Assembly: GCA_900766125.1 (NCBI GenBank)
Contig: CAAFUD010000134.1
Location: 1 to 6,478 of the forward strand
Direction of reading: 5' to 3'
Source of the DNA: an uncultured Veillonella sp.
GTDB taxonomy: Bacteria > Bacillota > Negativicutes > Veillonellales > Veillonellaceae
DNA length: 6,478 nt
This document shows positions 1-4,814 of the stretch, in pieces. The notes under the pieces are model-generated. The model made no database searches. It saw nothing but the letters and a program-made list of their open reading frames with translations, and was not told the origin of the DNA. How positions within the stretch are numbered: the stretch's first letter is position 1; each line of letters opens with the position of its first letter. A program made the position numbers and the translations under genes.

Positions 1-820
1 ATAAGATATCTTCATAATAAGTACTATATAAAGCACCTTGCTCCAAAAGACCTTCAATAAAGTTAGCAATATCATCTGCATCAGTTTGTAACAGATCATC
101 TAAACGGCCAATAAGTTGATCTACAGGCAAACAAGTATGACCTTGATTATCTAAACTGCGTAAAATCCATTCTAAACCAGCCTCTAAACGGCGAGAGTCA
201 CTGCCAGTAATACCTAAATGTTCCGCCAGTGTATCAGCCGTACCAAAGAGCATATCTGGTGCTACACGTAACAAAGTATAAGGATTATCTTCAATAACAG
301 CCACAGACTGAACACCGTAATAAGTGTATACAGTTCGACTCCATTTAGACGAAATATGGTGACTTTCAAAAAAGTGATTTAAATCGGATAAAATACCTTC
401 ACCAAGTAACGTATTAAATAGTTCATCCTTAATACTTTTTCGAAGACCAGGAACATCCTTAATTTCTTCAGGACGTTCCTCTCGTAAAATTTCTAATATA
501 CGAATACCAAAATAATCAAGTACCTTTTCTACGGACTTTTCACCAAAACCTTTAATCCCTAAGTTCATTAAGTAGGTCTTTGCAGCACCCATATTATCAG
601 GTTTTAACTTCTCTACACTAGTAGCATCAAATTGTCGACCATATTTTTCATGTTCTACATAACGGCCGCGAACTTCGATATCTTCCCCCTCTTTAGGAGA
701 CTCAAATTTACCAGTACAAGTAATGTATTCCTCATTATAATCTTTAAGGACAAATACGCAATACGTACGTTGTGTATTTTCATATATAGTTCGGTATACA
801 AATCCTCGTATAGCGTCCAT
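1..820 (-). CDS. recD2: ATP-dependent RecD2-type DNA helicase, N-terminal part (runs off left edge)
   Basis: Translating the minus strand from the ATG at 818-820 gives 273 open codons up to the window edge. The fragment matches the N-terminal region of RecD2, the RecBC-independent superfamily 1B 5'-3' helicase linked to DNA repair. It shows an OB-like N-terminal domain ending in HEKYGRQF (57-64), then helix-hairpin-helix motifs (GIKGFGEK at 88-95, VPGL at 123-126). The family blocks DNPY (178-181), FGTAD (192-196) and GHTCLP (226-231) follow. The Walker A motif and the helicase core lie beyond the left edge, so activity cannot be judged here. The start is fixed by the TAATG overlap with the upstream fusion gene's stop and by a GGAG sequence five bases before the ATG. 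This implies translational coupling. Identification rests on motif recognition and is strong; the exact length is unknown. Confidence 0.92.
   Translation of the reverse strand, partial: MDAIRGFVYRTIYENTQRTYCVFVLKDYNEEYITCTGKFESPKEGEDIEVRGRYVEHEKYGRQFDATSVEKLKPDNMGAAKTYLMNLGIKGFGEKSVEKVLDYFGIRILEILREERPEEIKDVPGLRKSIKDELFNTLLGEGILSDLNHFFESHHISSKWSRTVYTYYGVQSVAVIEDNPYTLLRVAPDMLFGTADTLAEHLGITGSDSRRLEAGLEWILRSLDNQGHTCLPVDQLIGRLDDLLQTDADDIANFIEGLLEQGALYSTYYEDIL
449..480 (-). repeat. Inverted repeat inside recD2
   Basis: In the mRNA, AGGAACGUCCU and AGGAUGUUCCU can pair over 11 positions, with one G-U wobble and a ten-base loop. It lies in the codons around the second helix-hairpin-helix motif of recD2. 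No U tract follows. Only the pairing is seen; a role is not supported. Confidence 0.4.
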
Positions 821-1584
821 TATTTCTCCGTATTAGGTAAGGCTTCAATAATTTCTTGTACCGCATCGGTAATGCTACCTTCATTACCAATCTTGATATG
901 AGCCACTTCTTCGTATAAAGGATATCGTTCTTCATATACATTAAAGATATACTCGATACTTTCTTTTACAAGTGGACGAATTTCAAGATCCAAATCATCT
1001 AGGATATGATTTACATCGCGATTAACAAATACAACAAGACCATTATTACGCATTAACTTTACTGTTTTGTCATAGGTAACGGTACCACCACCGGTAGCAA
1101 TAACAGATGGCTTATTATGAATTAGTTCTTTAATTGTACTGTATTCATACTCGCTGAAAGCATCTTTACCATCATAAATATAAATATTTTGTACAGATTT
1201 CCCTACTTTATCTTGAATTGTTTGATCTAAGTCGTAAAAGTCTCGGCCCAATTCCTTGGCTAACATTTTACCAACTGTAGTCTTACCAGCTCCTGGCATA
1301 CCGATGAGAAAAATATGTTTATGCATATGCTCTTTTAAAAACTCATTGCTCATAGAAACAACAGTCTTTATATAATTTTCAACATACGGTGATAACGTTT
1401 TATCTTTGCAATTTGCAGTATGCAATGCAACAATACTTTCATCACGCGCTTCATCTACTAAGGGTAAATGATGTTCATCTTTATATTTACCAATTTCTTT
1501 AATTAAAGATAGTCTTTTTTCAAATTCAGCGACTAGTACAGCATCAATGCTGTCAATTTGTTTGCGAGCTTCTTTAATATCCAT
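820..1584 (-). CDS. aroK: Chorismate mutase (AroQ type) - shikimate kinase fusion protein
   Basis: This 254-residue cytosolic protein has two domains. Residues 1-87 resemble an AroQ chorismate mutase (chorismate to prephenate). Residues 88-254 resemble shikimate kinase (shikimate plus ATP to shikimate 3-phosphate). In the mutase part, R7, R24, K35, D44 and R47 match E. coli R11, R28, K39, D48 and R51, but E52 is D48 and Q88 appears to be L83. The kinase part has Walker A GMPGAGKT (95-102), D118 and D120 for shikimate, GGG (165-167), LID R203, and R220. The usual GExxFR signature reads GKDAFS (139-144), so the shikimate-binding arginine is S144. The gene lies 13 bases after ribF, with an AAGGGGG ribosome binding site five bases before the ATG, and it overlaps recD2 by one base. 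The domain assignment is solid. Whether both activities persist is open; a changed substrate is possible. Confidence 0.88.
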   Translation of the reverse strand: MDIKEARKQIDSIDAVLVAEFEKRLSLIKEIGKYKDEHHLPLVDEARDESIVALHTANCKDKTLSPYVENYIKTVVSMSNEFLKEHMHKHIFLIGMPGAGKTTVGKMLAKELGRDFYDLDQTIQDKVGKSVQNIYIYDGKDAFSEYEYSTIKELIHNKPSVIATGGGTVTYDKTVKLMRNNGLVVFVNRDVNHILDDLDLEIRPLVKESIEYIFNVYEERYPLYEEVAHIKIGNEGSITDAVQEIIEALPNTEK

Positions 1585-1589
1585 GAAAA

Positions 1590-1597
1590 CCCCCTTA
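1590..1597 (-). promoter_or_regulatory. Ribosome binding site that fixes the fusion-gene start
   Basis: In the mRNA, TAATAAGGGGG runs directly from the tandem ribF stops into a purine-rich Shine-Dalgarno sequence five bases before the ATG at 1582-1584. This supports that ATG as the start of the chorismate mutase domain. Confidence 0.7.
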
Positions 1598-2530
1598 TTA
1601 TACTTTAGCTAAAACAGCTAAAGCCTGTTCTTCATCTACCTTCATTTGATCGATAAGATCTTGTAAGTTATTAAATTTAACTTCTCCTCTAAGATAGGAA
1701 ATAAATTGTACAATTACTTCTTTCCCATATATATCTTGGTCAAAGTTAAACACATGTACTTCACATCTATGGTACTGATTTTTAAATGTAGGATTATCCC
1801 CAATATTACCTACCCCATCATACCAAGTACCATCAATACAAACGCAATTAGCGTATACTCCATCTGGAGGTGTAGCCATTTCATTAGGAAGTAATAGATT
1901 TAAAGTAGGAAATCCTAATGTACGACCTCGTTGATCACCTTTTATAACAGTCCCTTTAAATTGAAATGGTCTTCCAAGCCAATGTGTGGCATCTTCTAAA
2001 CGCCCTTCACCAATGGCTTTTCTAATTTCAGTACTTGAAATAGGCGTACTAAGTCCATCGCAAGGTAATAAAGGCTGTACTAGGACTTGTATATGCTTAT
2101 CAGCCAATACTTGTTTCATATATGTAGGATTACCTAATCCTTTTGCACCGAATGTAAAATTCTCACCTATTACGATGGCTTGAACATTCATATCCGTACA
2201 AAGAGCATCTAAAAATTCATCAGCACTCATTTGAAGTAGTTCTTCATTCATAGGTAATCGCAAAATATAATCTACATTCAAATCATCAAGAACGGTATCC
2301 ATAACCTCTTCTTGAATAACCCGCTTAGGAACACGTTCTGGATGTAGAATTGTCAACGGATGATGTTCAAAGGTAATGATAATGCTAACACCATTAACTG
2401 ATGCAGCTTCTTCAACAGCCTTCCGTATAACTCGTTGATGACCTCGATGAATGCCATCAAAGGTACCTAGGGCATATACTTTTGTATCTTTGATTTGACG
2501 TAGTTCATCAAACGAATGTAATTGCTTCAT
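1598..2530 (-). CDS. ribF: Bifunctional riboflavin kinase / FAD synthetase
   Basis: RibF phosphorylates riboflavin to FMN and then adenylates FMN to FAD in the cytoplasm. The 310-residue length is normal for the bifunctional enzyme. The N-terminal FMN adenylyltransferase domain carries the nucleotidyltransferase motif GTFDGIHRGH (22-31), GENFTFG (122-128) and SSTEIR (165-170). The C-terminal riboflavin kinase domain starts near GRPF (186-189) and shows GFPTLN (206-211, the PTxN motif that binds Mg-ATP), PPDGVY (221-226) and NIGDNPTF (242-249). The start ATG lies two bases after the truB stop; its AAGGA ribosome binding site is inside the last codons of truB, so the two genes are probably coupled. 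The reading frame ends with two tandem in-frame TAA codons. No key residue looks lost. Confidence 0.97.
   Translation of the reverse strand: MKQLHSFDELRQIKDTKVYALGTFDGIHRGHQRVIRKAVEEAASVNGVSIIITFEHHPLTILHPERVPKRVIQEEVMDTVLDDLNVDYILRLPMNEELLQMSADEFLDALCTDMNVQAIVIGENFTFGAKGLGNPTYMKQVLADKHIQVLVQPLLPCDGLSTPISSTEIRKAIGEGRLEDATHWLGRPFQFKGTVIKGDQRGRTLGFPTLNLLLPNEMATPPDGVYANCVCIDGTWYDGVGNIGDNPTFKNQYHRCEVHVFNFDQDIYGKEVIVQFISYLRGEVKFNNLQDLIDQMKVDEEQALAVLAKV
1603..1623 (-). repeat. Inverted repeat (hairpin) at the 3' end of ribF
   Basis: CTTTAGCT and AGCTAAAG form perfect 8-bp arms around a five-base loop, covering codons for residues LAVLAK just before the tandem ribF stops. In the mRNA the hairpin sits six or seven bases before the ribosome binding site of the fusion gene. 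No U tract follows, so it is not an intrinsic terminator. It could influence coupling or mRNA stability between ribF and the fusion gene, or be chance from the repeated GCT/TTA codons. Confidence 0.5.
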
Positions 2531-2532
2531 AC

Positions 2533-3474
2533 TTATCCTTCAATAAAAATATTTTTGTCCACCTTTAATGTGTGGTTTGTTCGTTTCATAATACCAATGA
2601 ATCCATGAGGACCATAGGCTCTATAATAATGATCTGGTTCAGTAAAAGAAAATTCCCTACTAATAGGCAATTCCTTACCTTGGACCATCATCTTTAATTG
2701 TACACTATTTACCGTTACTTTTGAAAGATGAGAAACAGCTGTATCCGTTGGTAATAATAGGCTTTCACCATGAATCATCAGTTCCTCAGCCATTTTTGCA
2801 AAACCAATATCAAATGGTCCTACTTGAGTACGTGCCAAGGATGTCATGGTTCCTGGTATACCTAATGAAACACAGATATCACGCAATAATGAACGAATAT
2901 AAGTACCTCCAGAACAAGTTACACGAACTGTAAAATAAGGAAAACCATATGCTATCAGCTCAATATGTTTAATATGAATCTGACGTAATGGTAATTCTAC
3001 AGGAATCCCTTTACGAGCATATTCATAAGCACGGATGCCATTTATCTTAATAGCGGAATATTTTGATGGTCTTTGATCTTGTACACCAGTAAAGGTATTC
3101 AATGTATTAACTAATTCATCAAAGGTTGGTTTTACCATAGTATCCGAAAGTTCTGAACTTTGAATGGATTCATTCAATAAAACACCATCTCTCAATGCCA
3201 TATCTTTATCAGGTAATACCGGTTGTCCAGAGCTATCCTCAGTATCTGTAAAGGTACCGAATTTACATTCTGCTACATAAGTTTTATCGAATCCATCCGT
3301 GTACTCGATGAGTCGCGTAGCCTTACCAAGAAATACTGGCAATACACCATAAGCCATAGGATCTAAAGTACCACTATGACCAATGCGCTTCTCTTTTAAA
3401 ATGCGACGACAAATGGCAACAGCATCATGACTTGTAATACCAGGAGGTTTTAAAAATGGTAAAATGCCATCCAT
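2533..3474 (-). CDS. truB: tRNA pseudouridine(55) synthase TruB
   Basis: TruB converts U55 in the T-arm of most tRNAs to pseudouridine and also helps tRNA fold. The protein has 313 residues. The family motif GHSGTLDPMAYGVLP (32-46) contains the catalytic aspartate D38, and Y66 in DKTY matches the active-site tyrosine (E. coli Y76). The middle block PSKYSAIKINGIRAYEYAR (136-154) and GGTYIRS (189-195), whose R194 matches E. coli R181, are intact. A PUA-like tail follows. Between SSGQPV and KPTFDEL (about 87-114) there are roughly 20 more residues than in E. coli TruB, a likely surface insertion. The ATG overlaps the nrnA stop by one base (TAATG), and GAGGTGAT inside the nrnA end is the ribosome binding site, so translation is probably coupled. 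Confidence 0.97.
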   Translation of the reverse strand: MDGILPFLKPPGITSHDAVAICRRILKEKRIGHSGTLDPMAYGVLPVFLGKATRLIEYTDGFDKTYVAECKFGTFTDTEDSSGQPVLPDKDMALRDGVLLNESIQSSELSDTMVKPTFDELVNTLNTFTGVQDQRPSKYSAIKINGIRAYEYARKGIPVELPLRQIHIKHIELIAYGFPYFTVRVTCSGGTYIRSLLRDICVSLGIPGTMTSLARTQVGPFDIGFAKMAEELMIHGESLLLPTDTAVSHLSKVTVNSVQLKMMVQGKELPISREFSFTEPDHYYRAYGPHGFIGIMKRTNHTLKVDKNIFIEG

Positions 3475-4418
3475 TACTTAATCACCTCAATAAGGGCTTG
3501 TTTCGCTTCTTGTAATGGTAAATTAATCGTACATCCAGAAGCTCGAATATGACCGCCACCGCCAAAATGGCTGGCTATAGCATTCACATCGGTACCTTTA
3601 GATCGTAAACTTACCCGTGTTCTGTCGTCGGATTCAGCTTTTAATAAAATAGCTATATCAACAGTCTCTACATTTCTAATAATATCTACAAAGCCATCTG
3701 TATCATCTCCAAGAATGGTCATAGCCTCACGATTCAACTCGATGGTGGCTACTGTATTATCTTTGTAGAACTCAATAGTCTGCATAACTTGTTTTGTTAA
3801 TTCTAAACGACTAGCAGACACAGATTCAATCGTTTCAGAAATAACATTAGGTCTAGCACCGGCAGCTACACATTTGGCAGCCATTTCTAAAGTATTTGCA
3901 GTTGTATTGCTAAACTTAAAGAACCCACAGTCTGTAGCAATAGCCATATATAGCGCAGTGCCCATAGACTCAGTGATAGGCCAATTCCATTTTGTACATA
4001 AGTCGGTAACGATTTCACCAGTAGCAGCAAAGTCAGGCTTTAAATATAGATGATCCGCAAACTCTGTATTAGAAATATGATGGTCTATATTAAAAATAGG
4101 TGCACTCCATAGTGCACCTACTTTGCCAATTCGCTCATACGTGCTAGCATCCAATACCATTAGCATATCAATATCAACAGGATTTGACTCAAAATACGCT
4201 ACATCATGGATGTGGTCCGTATATCGTAAGAATGAGTACTTCTCAGGAACTACATCATCCACTACCATATATACAGTTTTACCTTGCCCCATAAGGGCTT
4301 CGTAAAAGGCCACCATGGACCCGATAGCATCACCATCGGGTCTAACATGGACGGTTAGCATAATAGAATTAGCTTCACACAGAGCCATATGTAATTGATT
4401 AATAGTAATCTTACTCAT
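3474..4418 (-). CDS. nrnA: DHH/DHHA1 phosphoesterase, NrnA-type oligoribonuclease and pAp phosphatase
   Basis: NrnA-family proteins degrade RNAs of two to a few nucleotides from the 5' end and remove the 3' phosphate from pAp; some relatives hydrolyse cyclic-di-AMP products. The protein has 314 residues, as expected for a stand-alone enzyme without a membrane anchor. The metal-binding DHH domain shows HVRPDGDAIGS (24-34), D90 in VLDAS, and the DHH triad in NIDHHISN (112-114). The C-terminal DHHA1 substrate-binding domain has GGGGHIRASG (286-295). All metal ligands appear present. The gene starts 17 bases after rbfA with an AAAGGA ribosome binding site. Its place between rbfA and truB is common in Firmicutes and supports nrnA over a GdpP-type enzyme. 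The substrate preference cannot be read from sequence. A terminator-like hairpin lies in the coding region just before the DHH codons. Confidence 0.94.
   Translation of the reverse strand: MSKITINQLHMALCEANSIMLTVHVRPDGDAIGSMVAFYEALMGQGKTVYMVVDDVVPEKYSFLRYTDHIHDVAYFESNPVDIDMLMVLDASTYERIGKVGALWSAPIFNIDHHISNTEFADHLYLKPDFAATGEIVTDLCTKWNWPITESMGTALYMAIATDCGFFKFSNTTANTLEMAAKCVAAGARPNVISETIESVSASRLELTKQVMQTIEFYKDNTVATIELNREAMTILGDDTDGFVDIIRNVETVDIAILLKAESDDRTRVSLRSKGTDVNAIASHFGGGGHIRASGCTINLPLQEAKQALIEVIK
3481..3488 (-). promoter_or_regulatory. truB ribosome binding site inside the nrnA end
   Basis: GAGGTGAT in the mRNA lies within the last codons of nrnA and six bases before the truB ATG (3472-3474). 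It fixes the TAATG overlap start and lets ribosomes re-initiate after nrnA. Confidence 0.7.
4097..4120 (-). terminator. Terminator-like hairpin inside nrnA
   Basis: The minus-strand RNA reads UAGGUGCACU, loop AUGG, AGUGCACCUA: a perfect 10-bp stem with a four-base loop. UUUUUAA follows at once (4092-4096 on the plus strand are all A). This has the layout of an intrinsic terminator, but it lies wholly within nrnA, coding for residues about 100-109 just before the DHH triad. The U tract is short and half the stem is A-U or U-A, so it may be weak or active only when translation stalls. No such U tract follows the hairpin on the other strand. The structure is seen; its function is inferred and unproven. 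Confidence 0.35.
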
Positions 4419-4435
4419 GTTCTGTATCCTTTGTG

Positions 4436-4792
4436 TTAATTTTTTTCATCGTCCTTTTTGATTTCATTCAAAAGGGATTCAATATGCATGCTATAGTCTA
4501 AAGACGTATCCTTATCAAATGTGATAGAAGGAATATGGCGCAATTTCAATACCTTGCCAAGCTCAGTACGAATATGACCAGCAGCATGCTTTAAAGCGAT
4601 AAGAGTATCTTCTTTTTCCTTATCGGAACCAAACAAAGAAACGTAAATCGTAGCTTCTCGTAAATCACCTGTTACATGAACATCGGTAATGGTAGTGAAG
4701 CCAATGCGAGGATCTTTCAATCCGCGCATCAACATTTGACTTACCTCTTGTTTGATAAATTCTTGTAATTTTCTGACACGAACGTCACTCAT
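4436..4792 (-). CDS. rbfA: 30S ribosome-binding factor RbfA
   Basis: RbfA is a small KH-like protein that binds the immature 30S subunit, assists 16S rRNA 5'-end processing and is needed for growth in the cold. The 118-residue length is typical. The family blocks are clear: an N-terminal RVRKLQEFIKQEVSQML helix (5-21), DPRIGF (27-32), the strand VTGDLREATIYVS, and near the end LRHIPSITFDKDTSLDYS followed by an IESLL helix. The C-terminus is lysine- and aspartate-rich and probably disordered. The ATG at 4790-4792 is preceded by a near-perfect AGGAGGT ribosome binding site that overlaps the infB stop codon (TAG), with nine bases between the genes. Placement directly after infB is the usual arrangement in bacteria. 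Confidence 0.97.
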   Translation of the reverse strand: MSDVRVRKLQEFIKQEVSQMLMRGLKDPRIGFTTITDVHVTGDLREATIYVSLFGSDKEKEDTLIALKHAAGHIRTELGKVLKLRHIPSITFDKDTSLDYSMHIESLLNEIKKDDEKN

Positions 4793-4796
4793 ATTA

Positions 4797-4814
4797 ACCT
4801 CCTACATTTGAGGT
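4797..4814 (-). promoter_or_regulatory. rbfA ribosome binding site within a possible masking hairpin
   Basis: The rbfA ribosome binding site AGGAGGT (4797-4803) overlaps the infB stop and lies five bases before the ATG. Its GAGGU can pair with ACCUC in the last infB codons (4810-4814), with an eight-base loop that contains part of the stop. Ribosomes finishing infB would open this stem, which fits translational coupling. The stem has only five pairs, so the effect is uncertain. Confidence 0.4.

Noticed and set aside
632..901. Plus-strand 89-codon open frame across the recD2 and fusion junction
   Set aside because: Antisense to two well-supported coding regions, and the product resembles no family I know.
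1597..1602. Perfect TATAAT on the minus strand at the ribF end, a possible promoter for the fusion gene
   Set aside because: No acceptable -35 box lies 16-19 bases upstream and there is no extended -10. A start site about seven bases downstream would also remove most of the ribosome binding site. It arises from GTA TAA TAA codons.
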